Below are positions 23,262 through 34,099 of a DNA stretch of 64,000 bases, piece by piece. Every line of letters starts with the position of its first letter. Positions within the stretch are counted from its first letter, which is position 1. The DNA is taken from positions 29,552,776 through 29,616,775 of the forward strand of contig NC_087069.1 in assembly GCF_963678635.1 (NCBI RefSeq), written 5' to 3'. Below the pieces are notes generated by a model that saw nothing but the letters and a program-made list of their open reading frames with translations, searched no databases and was not told the origin of the DNA. Made by a program: the position numbers and the translations under genes. The stretch comes from Symsagittifera roscoffensis (taxonomy: Eukaryota; Xenacoelomorpha; Acoela; Convolutidae).

Positions 23262-23330
23262 TGCCGAGGGATCTGAATCTGCCATAAGCAGACGATCTTT
23301 TGTTGAAAAGGTCTTATTCATTATTACAAC
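23262..23330 (-). pseudogene. ATPase 5' fragment created by the duplication
   Basis: The minus strand here starts ATGAATAAGACCTTTTCAAC, the first codons of the packaging ATPase at 17332, and stops at the junction before Walker A. It marks the breakpoint of the tandem duplication. Confidence 0.7.
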
Positions 23331-23409
23331 TTGGGATTTGGCATTATGTAACCAACTGTAATGAACAGTATCGTCACAACTTTGGCAGTATCGGCAATCT
23401 CGTCACAAC

Positions 23410-23901
23410 TTAGGTTGTAAAAAGACAATTTTGAAATGGAAAAAGATAACAAAATGAAGTAAAACAGACTTGTGTGAAAAAGACAACTTCTGCGGACGGA
23501 AGAGAAACAGAATTACAAAGTTTCCAATATCTGTTTCCGTCAGATAAAGGCTGTTCGACACCACCAATGTCTACAATGTCGCAATCGTTGTTCTCGACAG
23601 TGGTGTCTTCGTTTTCCATGTCTAATAGAAGACTTTTTTGCTTGCTTGTATCAAGTTTGATAGTTACAACTGCATACCAATCGCCTTTTTTTCTCCCTGA
23701 CCGATTGCCGTTTGGTTTGTATTTTATTATAAGTCTTGCTATGGTTTTATCTGTCATATGTACCCGAGTAATTGTTTCTACATTTCCGGTTCTGATTTTG
23801 TCCAATAACTCTTTTGGTAAATTCTCACCTGTTAAATTCACATTTTGTGTGTTTTCTATAGGCCGAAATAATTTTTTTTGAAATTTTGAATTTTCAAACA
23901 C
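23410..23901 (-). CDS. Unrecognised Polinton gene A, copy 2 (163 codons)
   Basis: An open 163-codon minus-strand frame containing TGENLPKELLDKIRTGNVET, KGDWYAVVTIKLDTSKQK and an acidic middle (MENEDTTVENNDCDIVDIGG). The last third is Phe- and Cys-rich. No catalytic motif or family is recognised. It lies just downstream of gene B, and the two copies differ by scattered substitutions and a one-base shift. The middle could bind nucleic acid or protein partners, but nothing visible proves this. It may be one exon of a longer gene, since frames B and C follow closely on the same strand. Confidence 0.45.
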   Translation of the reverse strand: MFENSKFQKKLFRPIENTQNVNLTGENLPKELLDKIRTGNVETITRVHMTDKTIARLIIKYKPNGNRSGRKKGDWYAVVTIKLDTSKQKSLLLDMENEDTTVENNDCDIVDIGGVEQPLSDGNRYWKLCNSVSLPSAEVVFFTQVCFTSFCYLFPFQNCLFTT

Positions 23902-24198
23902 GACATGTTATAAACTAGTAATCACACAAGATCAAAAATAATGAAGACACCCAATATATATACTTTTCTTAATATCCACAAAGCTTGGTATACATTTGCT
24001 TCTTTGTTTCGGTTCAACAGGCAAATCAACTCCTCGTTCAATGAAGAAGAATTGATATTTTGTGATTTTATCATGGTTACAATTAGTTATGATTTTTACA
24101 GCAAAACAAGCAGGAACTCTGATAGTGGCTTGAACTAAATGTATTTCTGCAAAGTTATCAATTTTGATTAATTCCTCAGTTCCGCTGGAAGCTGTTGG

Positions 24199-24573
24199 TC
24201 AAGCAAACGGACTTGTTTTCTCTGTACCAGCTGAGATTGCAGCCCTTCCAGGTTGATATTGAACAACTGAAATGACTGTGGAAATCCCTAGAGTCTGGAC
24301 ATTGTACAGGTGAAAGTAGTCAAGAACGGTAAAGACTTTCCGTAATTTATCGATTTCGATATTGCCCAGTGTAATTTGCTCGGCTTCTTTGCAGGAGAGG
24401 TTTAGTCGACAATCTAATATGCCTGTCCGCGTAAAAGTAACTTTAATTCTGGGAAATAAACTTTTTTCAGGACCCTGAAGGGTAATTGAAGCGTAAGCCA
24501 CCAAAACTGGAAATAAGGTTGTTTGCATCAATAGACTGTTCATTTTGTCTCGAATCAAATAAAAACTTTGCAT
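24199..24573 (-). CDS. Unrecognised Polinton gene B, copy 2 (124 codons)
   Basis: An open minus-strand frame with LVAYASITLQGPEKSLFPRI, FTRTGILDCRLNLSCKEAEQ and a hydrophobic start after the internal Met (MNSLLMQTTLFPVLVAYASI). The equivalent in unit 1 (about 18150-18560) has an indel near 18470 and is split. The alternating hydrophobic pattern suggests a beta-rich fold. I recognise no family. It sits between gene A and the DEDD-like frame, all in the same direction, as in a compact virus-like gene cluster. Confidence 0.45.
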   Translation of the reverse strand: MQSFYLIRDKMNSLLMQTTLFPVLVAYASITLQGPEKSLFPRIKVTFTRTGILDCRLNLSCKEAEQITLGNIEIDKLRKVFTVLDYFHLYNVQTLGISTVISVVQYQPGRAAISAGTEKTSPFA

Positions 24574-24659
24574 TTTAAAATGGTACAGTGTTTTATTAAT
24601 TGATGCGAGGGAATTAAAAGAGAATGTCGTTTACCAATATGTTTTATTAGAACTAATAA

Positions 24660-25062
24660 CTGTTCAACTTTTGGGCAGCCAATATCTTCCAAATTTGTCA
24701 CGGGTAATTGCAAGTTTTCCGCTAAAGTGTACCTTTAGCAAAAATTTGGGTAGTTTCGATTTCTCAAACGATTACTGTCACAAATTTGATCAAAGTCAGA
24801 GTAAGAGTGTTCAACTTCGTCTCAACGAAGCCGTGCATAAATTTAAATACCCAATTGTAAGCTTTTTACTCTTCTTTTGATAATTTGTTGATTGCAACTG
24901 GTGGCAGAAAATGAATTTTAATAATTGTGTTAGCAGAGCAAAAGGAAAGTTTTTTATGATGAAAGGTTTCTTGTCGCATTTAAATTCTTCAATATCTAAA
25001 CTAATGGGACGGTTGAAAAACAAATTTTTAGTTTTCTTTCTTTGGGTTAACATGATTTTCAC
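24660..25062 (-). pseudogene. DEDD nuclease-like fragment, unit 2
   Basis: Same gene as at 18670-19071, with the key glycine changed (SLDIEEFKCDKKPF instead of DIEGF) and a one-base loss after FIIK, so the frame is also broken here. Both copies keep the LSKE and NLEDIGCP-like ends. Confidence 0.4.
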
Positions 25063-26454
25063 TCACCATTCCAACAAATGAAAAAACTTTGGTTTGAATG
25101 CTTTTAGAAATAAGCAAAACGCAGAACCTGCCACGTGAAGTAGGTAACGGTTTTTTATTTGAAAAGGCAAAACATATGTGTACCCAAGTCCGGTATGATT
25201 TTTTTCTTGGATCAATATTGCATGTAATTTAAGAAATTTGACTTGTTTTGAAAGTTTTTGAGCAACAAATTGTCTATTCCACATCAATATTTGAATATCC
25301 ACTAGTCAAAATATCCATTATTTTACGAAAAGCGGCTGAATGGGGTCCAGATAATAAATTCTCGTATCTTTCCAGTGTTTCTGTATTCATCTCATCTGTT
25401 TGAGTTTGTCTGCTTTATATGTAATTCTTTGAAACTGCAGTCAAAACTCTTGCGGATTTTTTTGATGTCTATGATGCAGCAGGCGTAACTGTATTATCAT
25501 TTCGTTTCTGTCCTCCAACGGCAGGAGATTTTTTTTGCTGACGTTTTGATTTGGTGAAGTTTGTGTGTTAGATGATGTTGAAGAAACCAATAAATTGGGT
25601 AAACGTTTTTTGATTTTTGTAAATTCTAACAAATCGAGACTGGCTGCAGCAGGTTGTGATGAATAAGTGAGAGCTAGCTTAAGCTCGTCAAATAACTCAG
25701 TGTTTCCTTTGACATCTTTAGCAGGAGAAAATAAAGTTTTGACGCAAGTGAAAATGTAAGGAACACTGAAACAATTTTGGGAAGTAAAAATTTGTTTTAT
25801 TGTTCCTATAAAATTACGTGAATCAATATAAAGTAATGGGATTTTTATTCTTTTTCAACTGCAAAAAAGGGCAATATTCAGATCTGAAGTGGCTTCCTAA
25901 AGCATAGTTTTTGGAAAAACATATATTAGGAAGTTTTTCACAAAGAACAAATTTGAAAATTGGTTGAATTTTTTTGAAGTAATCAGGTAACTTAACTTCG
26001 AACATAGCTTCTGCCATTTTGAGAAAAAAAATTAATTCGAATCGTGCTTGATTTGTGGAAATTTGAGATTTACTTGCACGTTTACAATTAGACTGTGGTT
26101 TGTCCTTGGTTGAACAGTTTTAAAATTTTCATTCACTTGCGCTCGGATTCACTTTCCCGATTTTAATAACTTTGAAAATTTTTCGTTGGTTAAGGAAAGT
26201 TGTTGTACACATTCGAATTCAGCGCTATCAATTGCTTTTTTGAAAACTTTCAAGAAGACATAAGTAATAGTTTGGTCATATGTTTTCAATGTAGCACGAA
26301 CTAAAATTTTACAGTTTTCCAAAATATCGAAATAGCAATCGCCAAACTCCTTATCTGCGTTTGCTGTGTTGTTTTTTTTTCGTTTTAATTTTTCTAATGA
26401 GTAAATTTCGAAAAAAAATTGACTTAAAAATTGATAAGTAAGAAAGCATTTCAA
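25063..26454 (-). pseudogene. Unrecognised Polinton genes C/D, unit 2
   Basis: Four minus-strand frames lie in series. 26454-26149 is 101 codons, starting MKCFLTYQFLSQFFFEIYSL with a helical region and ending LTNEKFSKLLKSGK. 26017-25823 has FKFVLCEKLPNICFSKNYAL followed by a His/Arg/Cys stretch. 25632-25441 is Ser/Gln-rich. 25302-25063 is the last. Cys and His spacing in the second could be zinc-binding. They may be one gene of about 400 codons broken by shifts. The start faces the plus-strand gene at 27060 across about 600 bp, so the interval 26455-27059 may hold a divergent promoter. Confidence 0.4.
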
Positions 26455-27059
26455 TCGATTGAATAAGTTTGCAAAAAAAGTGTTGTACCTACTTCAACAT
26501 CAGCACACAAGTGCTCTATATCGCAAGTGTTTTCGATTGCAATTTGGTTCAATTGGATTAGGGATTTAAGCATGCGCATCTGATACAAAATTTAATGGGC
26601 GTCATAGGTCGCAATGTTCAAACGTAGTATTTTATACAAGCTATTTTTTTTGAATGCAAACTAGATATATAAAAAATGCAGTGTAATGTAACCTAAATAA
26701 CTTACACACCCTCCTTTAGTAAACTGATAGGAAACTACATTGGAGGTCCTAATATTTTTAGTTTTAGAAAAATAATCCCTTTTTATTCTCTTGAGGAATT
26801 TTTCACAATTCATTTCAATTTCATTTTTTTCCGCGTTACGTTTGATAATTTCTTTTAAATTTACTTCAAAAATGCCTTGCTATATTCTTACGGGAATTTC
26901 TAATCACGAAAGAACTATTTTTCATGAAGCTGTTCATGGTGACTTTGTCTAATAATTTCACGAAGCAAAAAAAACTTTAATTCTGATGGATGGACTTGTA
27001 CAAATCACATCATGATATCCAAAAACTTTTTATGTTCTTTCAGTAAACTTTCCTTTAAG

Positions 27060-27510
27060 ATGTCAAAGGAAGACGTGGAACTCAAATCGAAGTATTTGAG
27101 CTACCCTACAAATTCTGGAAAAAATAAGGATCTTGACGAGCCTCTTGCTCTTCAGATTGTTAATTCAACTTTATCAAAATCAGTAAAGAAAAGTTTGGTA
27201 TAAATACGGTTGTGATGTTACTCCGATGTGTGAAAACCAGTTATATAACTTTGAAGAAAATGATTTTTTGACAGTTTTTGGGGATGGGAGCAATGTGAGT
27301 CACAATTTTTTAAATACCCCGAAAGCTAGTCTTTCTCCTACAGGCTCACCATGGCTTGATGAGCCAGATTGTTCAACTCCAACGCGCACCCCTGTAGCGA
27401 CAGTGGGTAAACACTTGGGAAACATGACTCTTTCTCTATGTCTTGTGCCACAGAAAAAGCGAAAGCTGACAGCACTAGAAAAAGCTCAAAAGTATTTGGA
27501 TCCTGTTTAA
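27060..27510 (+). CDS. Conserved two-exon gene with basic NLS-like motif, unit 2
   Basis: Second copy: exon 1 27060-27197, intron 27198-27240 (43 bp, same splice sites), exon 2 27241-27510. The exon-2 protein is identical to unit 1. Exon 1 differs at two residues (Arg to Lys near KN-DLDEP, Asn to Ser near the end of exon 1). The intact frame in both copies contrasts with the broken genes around it. Immediately downstream lies a TA microsatellite. Confidence 0.5.
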
Positions 27511-27555
27511 CTTTGAAACTAGGATTGCTTTTGTTTGATTTTCAATTTTTGAGTT

Positions 27556-27557
<2 letters not shown>

Positions 27558-27624
<67 letters not shown>
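27558..27624. repeat. TA dinucleotide microsatellite (67 bp)
   Basis: The unit 2 counterpart is 24 bp (12 repeat units) longer than in unit 1, while the sequence on both sides is nearly identical. Confidence 0.95.
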
Positions 27625-27626
<2 letters not shown>

Positions 27627-29135
27627 AAATTTAAAAATGAGAGTGAGTTTTAATAACTTTCATTTGGTTTTATTGTGTATAAACAGCTTCTTAATTAAAG
27701 TTCTGTGCCTCTTAATGCTTCACTCGTCATGTTGCTAGGAAAAAGAGAGCACAATGAGCGACTTTATAAGCGATTGTTGGGCCAGTCGTTAAACAAAATA
27801 CAAAAAAATTAACATTTGCAAATCTCGGAAAAAAATTTGAAATTTTATCTCATAAACTTGAGGTCCTATAGTCTTTGAACTTTTGCTTAAAAATGATTAA
27901 CTGGTTGAGAGAAGCATTTTGATATGTCGCACGACTATTTTCAGACCGTCCATTGAAAAGATACAGACTTGACTTTTTGAAAAAGCCTCACCCTATACCA
28001 ATTTTATGACTTTTTGTTAAGAGGTCCGAATAAATTAGGCTTCCGACTTCTCATTGTGCTGCTATCACCAAGCTATGCAATTTTTAGCCAGGGTTCAGAA
28101 CCCGAAATGCAATTTTTTGCAAAGATCAACTTTTCAACTCCAAAAAAAACAGCGTTTTTGATAGTTCTTTTTTAGTAAAGAAAATTGGATGTTTCTACTG
28201 GAAAATGGTAGTAAGTTGAAAATCACTAGCACAGAGCCTGAAATACAATTTGTTCCTAATTTCACGTTCTTTGGCTTGTAAAAAATGACAAGATTTCTCA
28301 TTAGTTTGGAGGATAACACTAAAACCCTTACTCCTCCTTAAAACAACAAACCCATCTTTGTTAATATTATGTAATTTTGATGAAATTTCCTGGATGATAG
28401 ATTTCAGTCGCACAGTTTATTTGAACACGGAGTTTTTGGAAACCTCCGCTATTTTCAGTAACCAAATTAGTGATAGTTGGAGTTTTTTTTTTAAAAAAAA
28501 AGATAACAAACAACAACAACTAATTGGCTCAACGAATCTATGTGTACTTGATTAAGTGTTTCGACATTTTCAAATAATAAAGTCGATGGTCAAACAACGC
28601 ACTAGCTTCTTTAGACATAACTGTATGACCACAAGGTCAGTACATTTATTAAAAGTTGCTCAGTTTAGATTTGAAATTTTTAAGTATTCCCTACTACTTC
28701 GTGACTTATACTTTGAAATGTGAAACTCAAAACTAAGTTAAGGATTTTGAAATCATTTCCCTGAGCAAGTAACTCTGATACAGTCTTTTTTAATTAATTT
28801 TTATCAGTAAAGTTGCCTAAATAATTCACCTTAATCAAGCTATTACAACCAATAGTATTTCAGCCCGTACATTAGGGCGGAAAATTTGAATTTATTCAAC
28901 AAATGCTAAACGAACAATTATGTTTTTCTACTTTTTGTTTTATTTGATTATATGATGAGATTATTCCTTTCTACTTGTTTCGAGTAACCAATTGCCTAAA
29001 AGATTTCGAAAAATGTTCATATGCTCACTGACAAACGCAAACAAGAGGAATAGAAGTCGTTTTGAGCGTGACAAACATTTTGTTGAAAAAAGCCTTATTG
29101 TTTATCGATAAAATTAGTGTTAATTCACAGCTCAA

Positions 29136-29537
29136 ATGCCCTCAAATTTAAAAAACATAATCATTACACTCATGGTCATCTTGGAGGTATCCGTGACTTT
29201 TGCCTTTTGGGCTTTCTTTGGCAAAAAAAATTTGTCAACTCATTTACTAACAACCTATTGTCTACATGTTATAGAAGCTACCTCTGCTGACTTAGCTACT
29301 ACATCTGCCGCTGCTGATGCTGCTCTCGGTGATGTGCGTACTGCTGATGGAGACGAAATCAATGGCGCAAGTCTCCAAAAAAGTGAGTCTACTTTTTTTG
29401 GTGTTCATGAGACATATGTGATCTGCGGGAACCAACGAACGAATGAAATTCAGTCGATTGATCTTTTGAATATTAGGCAAGACAAAAAAAGATCAAATTC
29501 AAAAAACCATAGTGGAACGTGTTTCAGAAGGACCTAG
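29136..29537 (+). CDS. Reading frame leading into the Polinton polymerase (133 codons)
   Basis: An open plus-strand frame begins MPSNLKNIIITLMVILEVSV with a hydrophobic segment and continues into an Ala-rich stretch (ADLATTSAAADAALGDVRTA). It is probably the N-terminal extension or a first exon of the polymerase that follows, since coding-like sequence (KVQFSANLSVVKPRAVIDSS) continues in another frame just after it. In unit 1 the ATG reads TTG. Role unknown; the hydrophobic segment could be chance. Confidence 0.4.
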   Translation: MPSNLKNIIITLMVILEVSVTFAFWAFFGKKNLSTHLLTTYCLHVIEATSADLATTSAAADAALGDVRTADGDEINGASLQKSESTFFGVHETYVICGNQRTNEIQSIDLLNIRQDKKRSNSKNHSGTCFRRT

Positions 29538-29539
29538 AA

Positions 29540-32500
29540 AAGTTCAGTTCAGCGCTAATTTGAGTGTTGTAAAACCCAGAGCAGTAATCGATTCTAGTAA
29601 TTTAGAACCCGACGGGGTATTGAAATTTAAGCAAACTCCGACATGAAACCAGTGGTAGGCTTGGGATTAGAAGATGACGAACTTTTTCGAAAAGTTCGAA
29701 AAAAAGCAAGCAGTTTTTGATAATTTTGCATCTTATGGAAGCAGTTGAGTTTTGCAACATAAATATAAAATTTTTGTTAACCTTGCAAAGGTTCCTCCAA
29801 TCCCTGGATCATCTTATTTTGACTAGCCTTTTCGAATTCGTGAATCCCAGAATTTGATAAACATTAGAAATCACGACGATCATAATTGCTTCGAACTTTG
29901 CTTCGAACGGCTGCTTATAGTCTGAGGCATGGTATTGACCTACTTCTGACTGATCAGCAAAAAGCGAACTCAGCAGCTGCGTGAACACAACCTGATACAC
30001 ACAATGCTGAAAGTGCACACAAAGCCCAAGGTAACTTTGATTTGCCCATGAGTTCCACATCAATTGGAATCTTTGAACAACTCAATGATGTGCGGGTAAA
30101 GGTGTTCCAGTACCAAAAGGGAGACTTGCTGCCTATGTATATATCAAAACGACCAAACAATGATACCAACACCGAAATTGAGATATTTGAAATGGACCTA
30201 CTTCTCTTTTATGAGACTACAAAGTATGTACTTATAACCAATTTGCCAAAATTCATCTGTGAAGTCAAAGGATATAAGCATCGCGCATTCACGCACTTAT
30301 GTAGAAACTGTTTTCACATTAGTTATAGTGATGAAACTCATGAGCAACACATCCAGTCTTGAAGGAACCATGAACCCGCCCTAGTTGTCATGCTTTCAGC
30401 AGAAAAAGGTAACAAACGAGTTCAAAAACCTTCAGGCCTTGTGGTTTGTACCACTTGTAATTTATTTCGACTTTGAATTATTTTTATTACCTGTACATAC
30501 TTGCCCTGATAATCCTTCGTGATCATAACCCAATTTGTACGAAAACATGAAGCATGTGGATACTCATTTGCTGTAATCTGTAATTGACCACGTTAACTCA
30601 CTGGCTTATTTCTTTGACTATGACGGCTCTGATCAATGCAAGAAAAAGTTTCTCAACCAGTTGCATCAATTAGCGAGAGAGATATATGATCAAACGCGAC
30701 GATTTCCTCAACTCCTTGGAAGTCAAGAATCGTTGAACACAGAAAACACATCAATATGTTGGATTTGCTGTATACATTTTTACCAATAAGCACTAAAAAT
30801 GTTTTGACCATTGTCATTTTTTGGAAAATTTATGATATGGGCACATGAAAAAAGCAATCTAGCAAGACAAAATGTGAATTTTACCCTAGCCATTGGACAT
30901 AACATCCAGAACTACGACCTTCACCCTATTTGTCTCGCATTGCATGAATGCGAGCCAACCAGTACATTGAGTGTTACACCCAGCACCGACGAAATTTTTT
31001 ATCCTTAAGCATTGGAGGCCTAATTAAAACTATAAAAAGGAAGAACGGAAGTGATCAAAAAGTTTTCGAGTACCTCAGATTCATTGACTCATGCAAGTTC
31101 TAAAATTTTTGCTTGTAAGAATTGGTTGATAATGTACCACTGCAAAAATGTCATTTTTAAACGAGCATTTTGCAAACGAAACGGTGGAGCAACAAGGTCT
31201 GATACGACAAAAAGGTTTCTACCTTTATTCGTACATGGCTAATAGAAAAAAATTTGCAGAATAGAAGCTGCCTCCCTTGCAGCATTGGTCCGATGTTTTG
31301 ATTAAAGGAAAAGTTGCAGTTTCAGATGCGGATCTGCAACAAACAAGGAGTTTTTTAGAGAGTTTAATTGTAAGAGCTTGGAGGATTATCACAACTTGTA
31401 TTTCAAGAGTGACACACTCGTTCTTGCTTGCGTCCTTGAAGAGTTTCGTCAAATTAATCACCAAACTTATGGCCTGGACTGTACGCACCTTTTTAGTGCT
31501 TCCAACTTAACTGGAGGCGGCTTCAAACGTATTTGCAAAGACTCAAATGTTCAGCCCATATCAGACCGCAGGCATTTCGAAAAAGTCGAGAATGTGATGC
31601 GAGGTGGCACTGTATCTGTGTTCCATAGTCGCGTTTTCAAAGCAAACAACAATGATTGTCCCGATATCAACCCAGATCAACCTAGCACCTACGGGCTTAT
31701 GATCGACGCGAACAACCTCTATGGTGGCGCTATGCAAACAGAAAAAAAAACCGGTGCCAAACTTCGAATTAATAGAGCATATAGAAGACAAGGTAATTTT
31801 GAATTAAATCTTTAAAATTCTGAAGACTCTCTGATTGGATTTATATTAGAAGTTGATCTCGAGTACCCAGAATATTTACATGACAGTCATCAAGATTAAC
31901 CCTTTAGCTCCTGCCAAAAAAATAGTACCCCAGAATTGGTTGAGTCCCTACCAAACAAATTTAATCGGGCAGATGAGAAATCAAGAAACTGCAAGACGTT
32001 CAATTGGTAAGACCAAGAAGTTACTACAGACATTGCATGACAAGTCAAACTACACAATGCATTACAAATATTCGCAATTGTATGTTTGGTTAAAATTAAA
32101 AGTTTTTAAAAGAGCACCGTGTGCTGAAGTTTGAACAAGAAGCATGGTTGGAACCATATATCACTCTGAACACGACTAAACGACAACAAGCTAGAAACAA
32201 GTTTGAGCAGGATTTGAACAAACTTTTAAACAACTGTGCTTATGGAAAAATATGCGAGTCAAAGCGCAAACGGATGCTCATTCGCATAGTCAGAGATTAT
32301 CAAGCCGCCTTGCAAGAAATTAGTGCAGTCGAGTTCAAATTCTACAAAATTTTTGGGGAAAATTTGGCAGTGTTGACTTCGAATCCAACAAAAATTTGAG
32401 TGCCGACAATTGTACGAGCTAGTGTTCTTGAATTAGCAAAGTTTCACATGTATAAATTTAATTATGATATAATGAAATTAAGTTTTGAATGTCAACTTCT

Positions 32501-33345
32501 CTATTCTGATACGGACAGTCTCATGTACGAAATCAAAAGTGGAGATTTATAGCGCAAAATTTACGAAAAAAGATCATTTTGAAAGATTTTGACCTGTCAA
32601 ATTACCCGAAGAACCAACCTCTCTTCGATCCAAAAAACAAAAACAAAAGGGTTGTTTCTAAGTTCAAGGACGAGTTTCCAGGGGACATAATAACCGAGTT
32701 TATATCTCTCCAATCCAAGCTTTATTGCGTTTTGTCAAGAGGTAATCATAATCATTTTATTCTGCCTTTAATTTTTATTTTACTTTTTGGCACAAATTGT
32801 TTTTTTTTTTGAAATTTTTTTTCAGCGTGAATTTTTTTGGTCGGTGAAAAAATTAATTTTGTTTTAAAAAAAATTTTTTTGGTCGGGGATTTTCTTGTGA
32901 AAAAAAATTATTTTGTCGGCGAATTTTTTTTGAGTTTTTGGAAATTTTTTTGTGATGACTGATTTTTAAGGCCACATTTGACCATCAGGTCACTTCTTAG
33001 TGCCCCTGGACTTGAAGTTGATGTAGTAGCCACAAAAAATAATTCCATTATTTTTTCACCACACTTTAGTGATCGTCGTTAAATGGGTTTGTAATCATCT
33101 ATTTATAGATTTCGACTGCAGAAAACTATGGGTGTATCAAAAGCTGCTCAGAAATCGCTGACTCATCAGCGATATCGCGACACCTTGACCTCTGGCTCGT
33201 TATTCAAAACTGAATACATTTGAATCGCATCCGAGTCTTACAATCTGCAAACTGTGACTTTGACGTGAACATCGTTATCAGCTTCTGATGACAAACGTTA
33301 CATCATCGATGATGGCCAGCAGACTCTTCCCTAATGTCACAAAAA
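29540..33345 (+). pseudogene. Polinton protein-primed family B DNA polymerase (broken)
   Basis: Pieces of a pPolB occur in the right order over 3.8 kb. N-terminal: VPPIPGSSYFD and LINIRNHDDHNCFE (29.79-29.9 kb). Zinc-finger-like: CRNCFHISYSDETHEQH (30.3 kb). Exonuclease I: VIYFDFE (30457-30477). Exo II: GHNIQNYDLH (30.9 kb). Exo III: YHNLYFKSD (31.39 kb). Motif A: MIDANNLYG (31.7 kb). Motif B: NKLLNNCAYGK (32.22 kb). Motif C: YSDTDSLMYE with both Asp codons (32502-32530). Thumb: KFKDEFPGDIITEFISLQSK. C-terminal: LTHQRYRDTLTSG and SASDDKRYIIDDGQQTLP (33.15-33.33 kb). At least eight frame breaks occur, plus a T-rich insertion at 32.76-32.96 kb. It would replicate the element from a terminal protein primer. 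Confidence 0.85.
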
Positions 33346-33823
33346 CATCGTGGGTCAAACTGCGATTGGCATTGATGATAGCAATGACAACGCCGCCAAT
33401 GCAAATTCGGATCCAACTGATGATGACAATTTAGAAAATTGGAGTCAATTTTTGAAGATGGTCAACAGCCAGTGTCTTGGGATTGCGAGGATTCCTAGAT
33501 GGGGTGTCTGAAGAATTCGCTAACACTCGAAACATTATTGGTACCACCCGGAAATTGATGATGACTACTCTGAGGATAGCTTTGCTGATGAAACTACACA
33601 ACCACATCGTTCGCTTCGACAATTGATGGAGCAGGTGAATAGCAGTTGGCAAACTCCAGACCCCGGTCTGATTCGGGCAGCAGAAACTAACGACAGTGAT
33701 ATAGATAGCAGGGATATCGCCGATCTGGAGGCCAATACTTCCGATGAGAACGAGTCGTCATTTTTCAACGATTCGTTTTTCGATTATGAAGCGGTCGAAG
33801 AAGAAGAACCAAATCCTTTCTAA
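33345..33823 (+). pseudogene. Acidic reading-frame remnant after the polymerase
   Basis: It continues from the polymerase C-terminus with DDSNDNAANANSDPTDDDNL and, after shifts, an open frame at 33623-33823 (ADLEANTSDENESSFFNDSF, ending EEEEPNPF). It could be an acidic C-terminal extension of the polymerase or the end of another gene. Strong Asp/Glu/Ser bias, no motif. Confidence 0.35.
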
Positions 33824-33839
33824 CACCAAACATGTAAAC

Positions 33840-33975
33840 ACAACGTTCAGTGGTAATACTCAATAATATATCAAAACTTTACATGAGGAATATTAGTTAT
33901 AAAAGAATACATGGTGACAATTAGGGTTTTTACATGGTGAGAATTGGTTGTCAGATAATACAGGGTAACAATTAT
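33840..33975 (+). repeat. Inverted partner of the 10.9-kb LTR-like sequence
   Basis: TATAAAAGAATACATGGTGA, GAATTGGTTGTCAGATAATAC and nearby strings match, at roughly 75%, the reverse complement of 10920-11050 (and 9910-10010). The two lie in inverted orientation on either side of the Polinton. It is either a stray LTR of the same gypsy family or what is left of the Polinton terminal inverted repeats. Confidence 0.5.
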
Positions 33976-34099
33976 GCATGAAAAGTGTATGAAAAGCATG
34001 AGAAGTGCATGATTCGCATTTTTCCACATTTTTATGATTTCCCTTATAGAAATTGTATGATTAGCTTTTTTGGTCAACCCGGGTATTATGAGAGCTGGG

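Larger units (their letters stand above)
23260..29309. repeat. Polinton internal tandem duplication, unit 2 (about 6 kb)
   Basis: This is the second copy of the block. Its right end runs without a break into the polymerase gene, so unit 2 keeps the original polymerase junction and unit 1 keeps the original ATPase junction. Identity is highest in the middle (about 26.5-28.0 kb against 20.4-22.0 kb) and lower toward both ends. Confidence 0.85.

Noticed and set aside
23474-23881. 135-codon plus-strand frame in duplication unit 2
   Set aside because: Opposite-strand shadow of gene A; unit 1 breaks it at the same one-base indel, and it has no recognisable feature.
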